In this document: positions 8,779 through 17,439 of the stretch, piece by piece
Numbering within the stretch: the first letter of the stretch is position 1
How the letters are laid out: each line of letters begins with the position of its first letter
Assembly (NCBI RefSeq): GCF_021233435.1
Contig: NZ_CP089468.1
Location: 868,001-932,000, forward strand
Source: Halobacterium noricense
GTDB lineage: Archaea; Halobacteriota; Halobacteria; Halobacteriales; Halobacteriaceae
Length of the DNA: 64,000 bases
Direction of reading: 5' to 3'
Translations under genes and position numbers: made by a program
The notes under the pieces: generated by a model
What the model saw: only the letters and a program-made list of their open reading frames with translations
Databases searched by the model: none
Told to the model about the DNA's origin: nothing

Positions 8779-10008
8779 CTACTGGGTCGCGGGCTCGGGC
8801 TCCCGCAGCACGACCTCCGCCTCGTTCTCCGTGCCGAACGGACCGTCCGGGAGCGGCGCCACATTCTCCCACTCTTCGTCCGTGACGAGCGCGTCGTCGA
8901 GCCGCTCCCGGAGCGCTGCCTCCTCGACGTCCGTCCCGATGACGACGAACTCCGTCCGGCGGTCGCCGTGCTCGTCGTCCCACTCCAGGCTCGGGCGGTT
9001 CGACCGGTAGAGGTCCTGTTCGACCTCGGGCAGCGACGCAATCCACGGGCCGCGCGCGGTCACGCGCACCGACGGCCCGGCCTGTCCGACGGTCTGCCGG
9101 AGGTCGTTGCCCGCGACCCACAGCGTCCCCTTCGAGCGCACGACGCCGTCTGGGAGTGTTCGTAGGACTTCAGCGACTCGCTCGGGGTGGAACGGCCGCC
9201 GTGCCCGGTACGTGAACGACGACACGCCGTACACCTCGTCGGGGTGGCGGTGGCCGTGGTGTTCGTCCTCGTCGTGGCCGTGGCCCTCGTGGTCGTCCGA
9301 GTCGAGCGCGCGCTTCCAGCCGGGGAGGTCGCCGACCTCGCTCTCGTCGAAGCGCTCGACGTCCAGCAGCCACGACGGGGCGACTTCCGAGAACGACGTG
9401 CGCACCGTGTCTGCGTCCGGCTGGAGCGCCGCCACCAGCGCCTCGGCTTCGTCGAGTTCGGCGTCCGTGCAGAGGTCGACCTTGTTGAGCACGACCGCGT
9501 TCGACACCTCGATTTGCTCCACGAGGAGGTCCGACAGCGGCCGGCCGTCCTCGTCGGTGCCGACACGCTCGGGCGTGCCGTCGCCGCCGAACGTGTCCAC
9601 GAGCAGCCGACTGTCCACGACCGTCACGAGGCCGTTCACGCGATATTTCGCGGCGACCCGCGACTCGGTGGTGAACAGCCGCGCCACGGGCGCGGGCTCG
9701 GAGATGCCCGAGGATTCCACGACGAGGTGGTCGAAGTCGCGGTCGCCCGCGAGCCGCACCACCGCGGTTTCGAGGTCGTCCTGGAGTTCACAGCAGATGC
9801 AGCCGTTCGACAGCTCCGCGACGCCCTCGGCGACGTCTAATTCCGAGCCCTCCGCCACGAGGTCGGCGTCAATATTCACGTCGCCCATGTCGTTGACGAG
9901 CACGGCGACGTCGCGGTCGCCCGAATTGGCGAGCAAGTGATTCAGTAGTGTCGTCTTCCCGGCCCCGAGACTCCCCGACAGTATCGTCACCGGACTCCGT
10001 TCGCCCAT
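8779..10008 (-). CDS. CobW/COG0523 family GTP-dependent metallochaperone
   Basis: A GTPase of 409 residues in the P47K/CobW family, which delivers metals such as zinc or cobalt to client proteins. It has the P-loop GSLGAGKTT at about 12-20, the metal-binding CICC at about 70-73, NKVD for guanine specificity, and a C-terminal CobW_C domain from about 270. A His/Asp/Glu-rich loop lies between the domains (about 238-262) and should bind metal. The start is ATG at 10008. The open frame continues upstream of it with no family sequence. Confidence 0.88.
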   Translation of the reverse strand: MGERSPVTILSGSLGAGKTTLLNHLLANSGDRDVAVLVNDMGDVNIDADLVAEGSELDVAEGVAELSNGCICCELQDDLETAVVRLAGDRDFDHLVVESSGISEPAPVARLFTTESRVAAKYRVNGLVTVVDSRLLVDTFGGDGTPERVGTDEDGRPLSDLLVEQIEVSNAVVLNKVDLCTDAELDEAEALVAALQPDADTVRTSFSEVAPSWLLDVERFDESEVGDLPGWKRALDSDDHEGHGHDEDEHHGHRHPDEVYGVSSFTYRARRPFHPERVAEVLRTLPDGVVRSKGTLWVAGNDLRQTVGQAGPSVRVTARGPWIASLPEVEQDLYRSNRPSLEWDDEHGDRRTEFVVIGTDVEEAALRERLDDALVTDEEWENVAPLPDGPFGTENEAEVVLREPEPATQ

Positions 10009-10068
10009 GCGTGTGAGTACGTGCCAGTCGCCTTGAACCTCGTGCTTCTCGGGGCCGCTCGCCGGGCA

Positions 10069-10342
10069 GTGTTCAGATAAGCAGACGAAAGTAGCGGAGA
10101 CGACGTTGCCTTTTGAAAGCCCTCGGCAGTCTCGACTCCCGCGGCTCGCTGCGCGCGTTCGCTCCCGCTGGTCGCTCACGTGCTTACTTCGCCGGGGTTC
10201 GTCGAGACCACCTCGCCCTTTCAATCCGCCGGAAATCTCCGATTTCCGAGGCCTCGGGAGAGCGTTGCTCTCCCGGCGACCACCAGGGAATCGGCTGATT
10301 CGACGGCTGAAGCTGCAGTCAGACCAATCCTTATCTGAACAC
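10069..10342. mobile_element. MITE-like non-coding element with 13-bp terminal inverted repeats
   Basis: The left end GTGTTCAGATAAG (10069-10081) is the exact reverse complement of the right end CTTATCTGAACAC (10330-10342). An 11-base direct repeat, CCGCTCGCCGG, flanks it at 10055-10065 and 10345-10355 and may be a target duplication. The 274-base interior has no credible gene. It contains triloop hairpins at 10230-10248 (8-base arms, TCC) and 10255-10275 (9-base arms, GTT). A related block lies at 16188-16590. The rest of the gap 10009-10403 holds only the promoters of the flanking genes. Confidence 0.7.
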
Positions 10343-10403
10343 CACCGCTCGCCGGCGGACGACCGCGACAGCTTTTACCGCGCGAGGCCGTACCACCGAT
10401 ACG

Positions 10404-10700
10404 ATGAACGTCGCCGAGCGGATCGCGGCCTACCGGGAAGTCGTCGAGGAGTGGCTGCGCGGCCTCTACCACGGCATGATTTCCCACCCGGCGTACGAGA
10501 AAATCGAGAAGGAAGCCGAGGACATCGAGGACGCGTTCCTGCTGGCCTGTTTCCCGGACGCCTTCGGCATTCCCTCGCCGGTCTCGTACTACACTGCCGA
10601 GATTCTACCGTACATCGAGGACGAGTTCGAGGCGTGGGAGCGACGCCTCTGGGACCGCCAGACGATGCTCGAACGCAAGGGCCAACAGTACCACTTCTGA
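10404..10700 (+). CDS. Conserved haloarchaeal-type small protein, unknown function
   Basis: A 98-residue acidic, helical, soluble protein that I do not recognise (YREVVEEWLRGLYHGMISHPAYE near the N-terminus, ending KGQQYHF). It carries no signal peptide or metal motif. A TTTTA at about 10374-10378 lies 26-30 bases before ATG 10404, as for leaderless genes. Its stop overlaps a micro-ORF that in turn overlaps the Get3/ArsA-type ATPase gene, so the three look like one operon. A role near membrane-protein targeting is possible from context only. Confidence 0.72.
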   Translation: MNVAERIAAYREVVEEWLRGLYHGMISHPAYEKIEKEAEDIEDAFLLACFPDAFGIPSPVSYYTAEILPYIEDEFEAWERRLWDRQTMLERKGQQYHF

Positions 10701-10774
10701 TGACCGCGACACCACCACGCCGACCGCTCGCACAGCGACCGACCGACAGCCCGACCCCGGAGGGGACACGGTGA
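10700..10774 (+). CDS. Possible 24-residue micro-ORF linking two genes
   Basis: ATG at 10700 shares its A with the TGA stop of the preceding gene, and its own TGA at 10772-10774 overlaps the GTG start of the ATPase. The peptide is basic and proline/threonine-rich and resembles nothing I know. The double overlap suggests that ribosomes terminating on one gene could pass through it to the next. It may instead be chance in an intergenic stretch where the ATPase start is really reached directly. Confidence 0.3.
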   Translation: MTATPPRRPLAQRPTDSPTPEGTR

Positions 10775-11745
10775 AGCCGTTCGTCTTCTTCGGCGGGAAG
10801 GGCGGCGTCGGCAAGACGACCGTCTCGTGTGCGTACGCGCAGAAGTGCGCGGACGCGGGCGTCGAAACCCTCGTCGTCTCCACGGACCCCGCCCACTCCG
10901 TCTCGGACGTCTTCGACCAGCAGTTCGGTGACGCCCCCGAATCGGTCGAGGGCATCGATGGGCTCTCCGCGCTCGAAATCGACCCCGACGAGGAGGTCAC
11001 CGCGCACCTCGACGACATCCGCAACCGGCTCTCCGACCAGGTGTCGGCGTCGATGGTCAACGAAATCAACAAACAACTGGAGATGGCCCACCAGACGCCG
11101 GGTGCGTACGAGTCCGCGCTGTTCGACCGCTTCGTCGAGGTGATGCGGAACAGCGACCCCTACGACCGCGTCGTCTTCGACACCGCGCCCACCGGGTCGA
11201 CGCTGCGGCTGCTCGGCCTCCCCGAGTTCCTCGAATCGTGGGTCGAGCGCCTGATGCACAAGCGCCGGCAGAGCATCGACCTCTTCGAGAAGGCCGCGGT
11301 CGGCAACAACGAGCCGCGGCGCGTGATGGACGGCGATCCCGTGCTGGCGCGCCTCCAGGAGCGCAAGGAGTTCTTCGAGTTCGCGGGCGGCGCGCTCCGC
11401 GAGGACGCCGCGTTCTTCCTCGTGTTGAACCCCGACCAGCTCTCCGTGAACGAGACCGAGCGCGCCATCGCGGACATGGACGACGAGGGGCTCGCGGTCC
11501 GGGGCCTCGTCGCGAACAAGCTCACGCCGTCGCCGGACGACGACGAGAACGGCCGCGGCGCCCGCTACCTCCAGGACCGCGTCGAGACCGAGCGCGAGCG
11601 CCTCGCCCACGTCCGGGAGTCGCTCTCCCCGCCGCTGCTCGCGGAGATTCAGTCCCGCACCCGCGAAGTGAAGGGCGACCTCCTCACTGAGGTCGCCGAC
11701 GAACTCGACGTCGAGGTCGCCGTCGAGGAACCCGCGTTCGTCTGA
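10771..11745 (+). CDS. ArsA/Get3 (TRC40) family ATPase
   Basis: A SIMIBI-class ATPase of 324 residues. The deviant Walker A is GGKGGVGKTT at about 8-17, switch I is STDPAHSVSDVF, and switch II is DTAPTGSTLRLL. Homologues either power arsenite export or, in the TRC40/Get3 branch, shield tail-anchored membrane proteins. A single ATPase domain without an ArsB neighbour favours the Get3-like role, and the methionine-rich groove region cannot be judged by eye. The start is GTG at 10771, in agreement with the usual MKPFVFFGGKGG N-terminus. Confidence 0.88.
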   Translation: MKPFVFFGGKGGVGKTTVSCAYAQKCADAGVETLVVSTDPAHSVSDVFDQQFGDAPESVEGIDGLSALEIDPDEEVTAHLDDIRNRLSDQVSASMVNEINKQLEMAHQTPGAYESALFDRFVEVMRNSDPYDRVVFDTAPTGSTLRLLGLPEFLESWVERLMHKRRQSIDLFEKAAVGNNEPRRVMDGDPVLARLQERKEFFEFAGGALREDAAFFLVLNPDQLSVNETERAIADMDDEGLAVRGLVANKLTPSPDDDENGRGARYLQDRVETERERLAHVRESLSPPLLAEIQSRTREVKGDLLTEVADELDVEVAVEEPAFV

Positions 11746-11896
11746 CCGGCCGGTCTCACAGTGGTGACAGCCCGGTGCCCTCGGCTTTAGCCGTGGGAGG
11801 AAGCGCGTCCGCTCGGTGACCCAACCACCGGCTACGGCAGGACTGGCCCCCTCGTCCTTCAGAATCCTTTTGAATCACTATATCTGCGTATGATGT

Positions 11897-13137
<1,241 letters not shown>

Positions 13138-13160
13138 CGGTGGGTTAGCTTACTAAGAGG

Positions 13161-13182
13161 CGAACGTTTAAGTGGACGTTCG
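13161..13182 (+). promoter_or_regulatory. Inverted repeat overlapping the cstA TATA box
   Basis: CGAACGT at 13161-13167 and ACGTTCG at 13176-13182 form a perfect 7-bp inverted repeat with an 8-base spacer. The TATA-like GTTTAAG lies inside it and ends about 40 bases before the cstA ATG. A repressor bound here would block TBP/TFB, so this is a good operator candidate. It abuts the right end of the tnpB element. Confidence 0.5.
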
Positions 13183-13211
13183 GTAATCAGTGTCACGAAG
13201 GTACGTTACAA

Positions 13212-15065
13212 ATGACACAGGTAATATGGATTGTGGCAGCGGTCTTGGTCACGTTCTCGGTGGGGTACGTGGGGTACTCGAAGTACCTCTCCCGATTCGT
13301 CGACCTCGACAACTCACGTGACACGCCCGCCCACAAGTACGAAGACGGCCAGGAGTACGTTCCGGCGAAGAAACCAGTACTGCTCGGACACCACTTCTCC
13401 AGCATCGCGGGCGGCGCGCCCATCGTCGGCCCGATTACGGCCGGCGCTATCTGGGGATGGGTGCCCGCACTCGCGTGGGTCGCCGTCGGCAACCCGCTGA
13501 TGGGGGCCGTCCACGACTTCATCTCGCTGTCCGGCTCGATGCGACACGAGGGGAAGTCCATCGGCTACATCATCGGCGAGTACGTCGGCGAACGCGGGAA
13601 GAACATGCTGCTGTGGTTCGCGTTCATCACCATCATCCTCGTCGTCGCGGTGTTCGCGCTCGTCGTGGGTATCGTGCTGAACGCGTACCCGTCGGCAGCG
13701 ACCGCGAGCTTCGTGTACATCGCGCTCGCGGTGCTGTTCGGCGTCTACCTCTACCAGCTCGACGGCCCGTTCATCCCGGGGACCATCGTGTTCGTCGCCG
13801 GCGTGTTCGCGGGCGTCTGGCTCGGTATCCAGTACCCGTTCGCGTTCTTCGAGCTGGCAGGTGACGCAGCACACCCCGCGAGCACGTTCATCCTCTTCGA
13901 GGGAACGGGCTCGTGGGTGCCCGGTGCCGGCGCGCTCGGCGGCAACACCGCCGCCTGGGTGCCGGTGATTCTGCTGTACGCCGCGCTCGCCAGCGCGCTC
14001 CCGGTCTGGGTGCTGCTCCAGCCGCGCGACTACCTCTCGTCGTTCCTGCTGTACGCGGGTGTCGGCGGCGCGCTCGTCGCTATCGTCGTCGGCACGTTCC
14101 TCGGCACGTCCAGCCAGCCGCTGGTCATCTCCGAGAGCATCGAGCCGTTCACCGGCTTCCTCGGAGTCGAGAGCGTCTCGCCGTATCCGTTGTTCCCGCT
14201 GCTGTTCGTCACCATCGCGTGCGGGACCATCAGTGGCTTCCACTCGCTGGTCTCCTCCGGGACGACCGCCAAGCAGCTGAACAAGGAGAGCGACGCGCGC
14301 CTCATCGGCTACGGCGGCATGCTCGGTGAAGGCCTGCTCGCCGCAGTCGCGCTGTCCACGCTCGCCATCGCCGGCATCGCCTCGGACGCGGCCGCCGGCG
14401 GCATCGGCGGCGCGCTCCCGAACTTCGCTGCAGGTGGCGGCGTCATCCTCACGAGCCTCGGCATCCCCGCCAGCTACGGTGGGCCGTTCATGGCGCTCGT
14501 GCTCGTGAGCTTCCTGCTCACGTCCACCGACACGGCCGCGCGCCTCGGCCGCTACATGATGGAGGAAATCGTCGGGACGCAGGGCAGCGGCACGGACACC
14601 GGCTTCTCGGGCGGTATCGGTTCGTTCGCCCGCGGTCGGTACACGAACCCCGTCGTGCAGTGCGGTATCGCGTACGTGCTGGTCATCTCCGGCGAGTGGG
14701 CGACCCTCTGGGGCCTGTTCGGCGGCGCCAACCAGCTGCTCGCCGCGCTCGCGCTGCTCACCGGGACGGTGTGGCTCGCCAACTGGGACGAGTCCAAGCA
14801 GCTCGTCAGCACGGGCGTGCCGATGGCCATCATGGTCGTCATCACCGTCCTCGGGCTCTCGTGGCTGGCGTTCTACGAGAACCTCTACGTGAACCTGATT
14901 CAGGGCGGCGCGACCGGCCTCGGCGGTCAGGTTTCGGCGGCGGTTCAGATGGTGCTCGCGGTCGTGCTCATCTACCTCGCGCTGTCGCTGGTGCGCATCG
15001 GCTACGACAACATCTCCAGCGTGCGCGGTGGCCGCGAGCCCGCAGCGGAACCGAGCGACGACTAA
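13212..15065 (+). CDS. cstA: Carbon starvation protein CstA-family transporter
   Basis: A 617-residue membrane protein with many hydrophobic helices and the CstA signatures GHHFSSIAGGAPIVGPITAG (about 59-78) and GNPLMGAVHDF. Bacterial homologues take up peptides or pyruvate during carbon limitation. The haloarchaeal substrate is not known to me. The gene stands alone, with the tnpB element ending about 60 bases upstream and a palindrome around its TATA box. The ATG at 13212 follows a leader of about 15-20 bases. Confidence 0.9.
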   Translation: MTQVIWIVAAVLVTFSVGYVGYSKYLSRFVDLDNSRDTPAHKYEDGQEYVPAKKPVLLGHHFSSIAGGAPIVGPITAGAIWGWVPALAWVAVGNPLMGAVHDFISLSGSMRHEGKSIGYIIGEYVGERGKNMLLWFAFITIILVVAVFALVVGIVLNAYPSAATASFVYIALAVLFGVYLYQLDGPFIPGTIVFVAGVFAGVWLGIQYPFAFFELAGDAAHPASTFILFEGTGSWVPGAGALGGNTAAWVPVILLYAALASALPVWVLLQPRDYLSSFLLYAGVGGALVAIVVGTFLGTSSQPLVISESIEPFTGFLGVESVSPYPLFPLLFVTIACGTISGFHSLVSSGTTAKQLNKESDARLIGYGGMLGEGLLAAVALSTLAIAGIASDAAAGGIGGALPNFAAGGGVILTSLGIPASYGGPFMALVLVSFLLTSTDTAARLGRYMMEEIVGTQGSGTDTGFSGGIGSFARGRYTNPVVQCGIAYVLVISGEWATLWGLFGGANQLLAALALLTGTVWLANWDESKQLVSTGVPMAIMVVITVLGLSWLAFYENLYVNLIQGGATGLGGQVSAAVQMVLAVVLIYLALSLVRIGYDNISSVRGGREPAAEPSDD

Positions 15066-15142
15066 CCGACCGCTCCACGGTCCTTCTTTCCTGTCTCTCC
15101 CTCGAACCCCGCAGCGGCGGGTCCGGCGGTCGCTGCCGCCGC

Positions 15143-15757
15143 CTACGTCCAGAAGCGCTTCGCGAACTGCGAGAAGAAGCCTTCGCGCTCGCGCTCGACG
15201 TCGCCCCAGAGCGCGAACGCGTCCGCGACGTCCGCCTGCTCGCTTGCGACCGCGTCCTCGTCGTCGGGCGCGACCACAACAAGATTCACCTCGTAGTGGC
15301 CGTAGTAGCCGTACTTCAGGAGCGTGCGGTCCCGGAACCCCTCGACGAACGATGCGACGTCGTCGGGGAGTTTGTCGGCGACGAGCACGAACGTGAACTT
15401 CGTCTCGTAGTGCTCCTCGTCGGCGTCCACCCAGTCGTCGGCGAGGTCGTGGCCGAACGCGACCAGCGCTTCGAGATCCGCGACAGTCGGCCGGCCGGTC
15501 CGGCGCGCGAACACGTGCTCCTCGGTCTCGTGGTCGGCGTAGCTCAGCGCGGGGTGGAAGAACTGCTTCTGGTTGAGCACGCGCAACTCCCCGTACAGGT
15601 CGAAGCGCTCGCCGCGGACGGCGTCGTCGCGTTCGAGGTCGTAGCTGTACATCAGCCGGTCGCTGACGCGGTCGAAGTACTCGTCGTCCCACGTCGGCAC
15701 GTTCTCCCGAATCTCGGCGGGGAGGTCGGCGGGCTCCGGGCTGTCGGCTTCAGTCAT
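15143..15757 (-). CDS. Conserved protein of unknown function downstream of a cupin
   Basis: A 204-residue acidic soluble protein that I do not recognise. Visible features are ENVPTWDDEYFDRVSDRLMYSYDLE near the N-terminus, NQKQFFHPALSYADHETEEHV in the middle, a hydrophobic ETKFTFVLVAD strand, and a basic C-terminal FSQFAKRFWT. Its start overlaps the cupin stop by eight bases, so the pair is an operon and probably acts together. Confidence 0.7.
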   Translation of the reverse strand: MTEADSPEPADLPAEIRENVPTWDDEYFDRVSDRLMYSYDLERDDAVRGERFDLYGELRVLNQKQFFHPALSYADHETEEHVFARRTGRPTVADLEALVAFGHDLADDWVDADEEHYETKFTFVLVADKLPDDVASFVEGFRDRTLLKYGYYGHYEVNLVVVAPDDEDAVASEQADVADAFALWGDVEREREGFFSQFAKRFWT

Positions 15758-16133
15758 CCTCGCTGGGGTCGTACGCGACCGCGTCGTCGGGGGCCGGCGG
15801 CGCCCCCACCGCCAGCAGTTCGACGCGCTCCTCGGCGTCCTCGGGGTTGTGCGCGCGCTGCGGACTCTCCGGGCCGACCGTGAACAGGTGGCCCTCCGGC
15901 ACCTCGTAGGTCTGTTCGGGGGTCTCCACGTACAGCGTGCCCGAGAGCACGAAGAACGCCTCCTCTTGGGTCTCGTGGTAGTGGTACGCCAGCGGCACCT
16001 GCTCGCCGGGGTCGGCGCGGAACAGGTTCATCGCCATCTCGTCGAGGTCGCCCGCGTCGGTCAGCGAGCGGTACTCGCACGGCCGTCCCTCCGGTACTTC
16101 GACGTCGTCGGGGTCGACGATTCGGTAACCCAT
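15750..16133 (-). CDS. Cupin-domain protein
   Basis: A small single-domain cupin of 127 residues. Motif 1 is HYHETQEEAFFVLSG with the His-His-Glu metal ligands, and motif 2 is near PEGHLFTVGPESPQRAHN. Such proteins bind a metal and often a small carboxylate or sugar. A specific reaction cannot be inferred. The start is ATG at 16133. A GTG at 16148 would also be in frame, but TTTTAA at 16156-16161 places transcription initiation near 16133. Confidence 0.8.
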   Translation of the reverse strand: MGYRIVDPDDVEVPEGRPCEYRSLTDAGDLDEMAMNLFRADPGEQVPLAYHYHETQEEAFFVLSGTLYVETPEQTYEVPEGHLFTVGPESPQRAHNPEDAEERVELLAVGAPPAPDDAVAYDPSEDD

Positions 16134-16155
16134 GCCTGAAGATACCACACGCGGG

Positions 16156-16161
16156 TTAAAA
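16156..16161 (-). promoter_or_regulatory. TATA box of the cupin operon
   Basis: TTTTAA on the minus strand is centred about 25 bases before ATG 16133. This spacing implies a leaderless transcript and decides the cupin start. Confidence 0.55.
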
Positions 16162-16187
16162 GCTCGTCGCGTCCGCGCTCTGCGATA

Positions 16188-16590
16188 GTGTTCAGATTTG
16201 TATACAAACCTGATGGAGAAGACGTAGCCTTCTGAAAGCCCTCGGGCGTCTGCGCTGTCGGAAGACGTTCCGGCTCACTGCGTTCGCGGGCTGCGACTTC
16301 CGTTGTCACGCTTGCGGTGCTCGCGTAACTCCCGCGACTCGCTGTGCTCCTCAGTCGCTTTGCTCCCTGCGGTGCTTGCATCGTCCTCAGAACGCTACGC
16401 GTTCTGATGGGTGGTTCGAGAGGACGAAGTCCTCTCGTCATCCCGAGAGACGCCGTCGGCGTCTCTCGGTCGACTGCGGAAGACGCGACGCGTCTTCCGA
16501 ACGTCGGGGTTCCCGCAGACGCCCTCGCCCTTTCAATCCGCCAGGGAAATCGGTTGATTCACTGGCTAGTTTCAGTAGTGTTCGGGCCTC
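16188..16590. mobile_element. MITE-like, hairpin-rich non-coding block related to 10069-10342
   Basis: This 400-base gap has no gene. Its left end GTGTTCAGAT (16188-16197) and the following GAGA-GACGT-GCCTT-TGAAAGCCCTCGG pattern match the 10.07 kb element. So do CTCGCCCTTTCAATCCGCC (16524-16542) and AAATCGG-TGATTC near its right end. The right inverted repeat is not intact. In between lie four perfect triloop hairpins: 16387-16407, 16417-16437, 16443-16469 (12-base arms) and 16477-16499. A near-perfect 20-base palindrome centred on TTTGTATACAAA lies at 16193-16212. Confidence 0.6.
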
Positions 16591-16633
16591 CGCGGGCGGC
16601 AGAACTATGGCCGTTCGTGTGTGAGTAGTACGC

Positions 16634-16855
16634 ATGGAAGAGAAGCAGCCGACCGAGGCGTGTGGCCGCTGCTCGATGACGACCGTCGTCGACGCGGTCG
16701 ACGCTAACAGCGACGACCCGCCCCGCGACCCGTTCGTGGACGCGCGCATCGAAGTCGAGGAGTCCGCCGTGCGGCGCGTGTCGCCGGTCGCGTGGCTGCA
16801 GAACGCGACTGCACGGCTGAACGCCGCCGTCCAGCGGCTCACGTACGGCCAGTGA
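16634..16855 (+). CDS. Small hypothetical protein with a CGRC motif
   Basis: A 73-residue acidic protein, not recognised. A single CGRC pair at residues 10-13 could bind metal or be redox-active. The remainder is polar and predicted helical at the C-terminus (WLQNATARLNAAVQRL). It follows the MITE-like block directly, with no clear TATA box. Reading-frame quality is good, but the short length keeps confidence moderate. Confidence 0.55.
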   Translation: MEEKQPTEACGRCSMTTVVDAVDANSDDPPRDPFVDARIEVEESAVRRVSPVAWLQNATARLNAAVQRLTYGQ

Positions 16856-16914
16856 CTGCACGCTGTCGGGGGCGTTACGTTCATTTCCCCGTCCGTCCTA
16901 CTCACCCGTAGGGA

Positions 16915-17385
16915 ATGCGCCGGGATTACTTCGAACTGGACGTCGCGAACGTCGACTGGGTCGACGAGGAGGGTGACCCCGAGAAGCCGAACGTCACCAT
17001 CGAGTTCACGGGCGCAGCCGCGGAACTCGAAGACCGACTCACGGACCGGGACGGCGAACGCCTCGACGCCGAGGAGACGGACGCCACGTTCCGGTTGACC
17101 GACGACGTCGACGACCCGGACGCCGGGGGCGTCGTCGCCGTCACGAACCGCATCACCGGGGAGTTCGTCCTCGAACTCAACCAGGACGCCGACGACGTCC
17201 TGCAGTTCGTACGGGCGGCACGCCGGTACGGCGAGGCGACTGGCGACGACGGCCAGTACCGCGTCGAGATTCTCGTCGACGGCGAGCAACTGGTCGTCTA
17301 CGAGAAGTCGACGTTCCTCGTCTACAGCGAGGACGGCGACCTGCTGCGCAGCCACAGTCTCATCCCGAGCGGCATCGAACTCTGA
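16915..17385 (+). CDS. Conserved haloarchaeal protein (probably DUF5793 family)
   Basis: A 156-residue, highly acidic, soluble protein with the N-terminus MRRDYFELDVANVDWVDE and alternating strands such as PNVTIEFTG, GVVAVTNRITGEFVLEL and YRVEILVDGEQLVVYEKS. I associate this pattern with the haloarchaeal DUF5793 family, whose function is unknown; that assignment is from memory. Its neighbours (a CGRC protein and GlmM-like mutase) do not suggest a role. The ATG at 16915 is 59 bases from the preceding gene. Confidence 0.72.
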   Translation: MRRDYFELDVANVDWVDEEGDPEKPNVTIEFTGAAAELEDRLTDRDGERLDAEETDATFRLTDDVDDPDAGGVVAVTNRITGEFVLELNQDADDVLQFVRAARRYGEATGDDGQYRVEILVDGEQLVVYEKSTFLVYSEDGDLLRSHSLIPSGIEL

Positions 17386-17439
17386 TTCTCTCGGCCGGGA
17401 ACAGCCGAACCTAAGTGAGCGCGGGCGCTCCCCCCGCGT

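Noticed and set aside
8779-10224. N-terminal extension of the CobW-type protein to 481 residues
   Set aside because: The extra codons run through the MITE-like element. The conserved P-loop starts 12 residues after ATG 10008.
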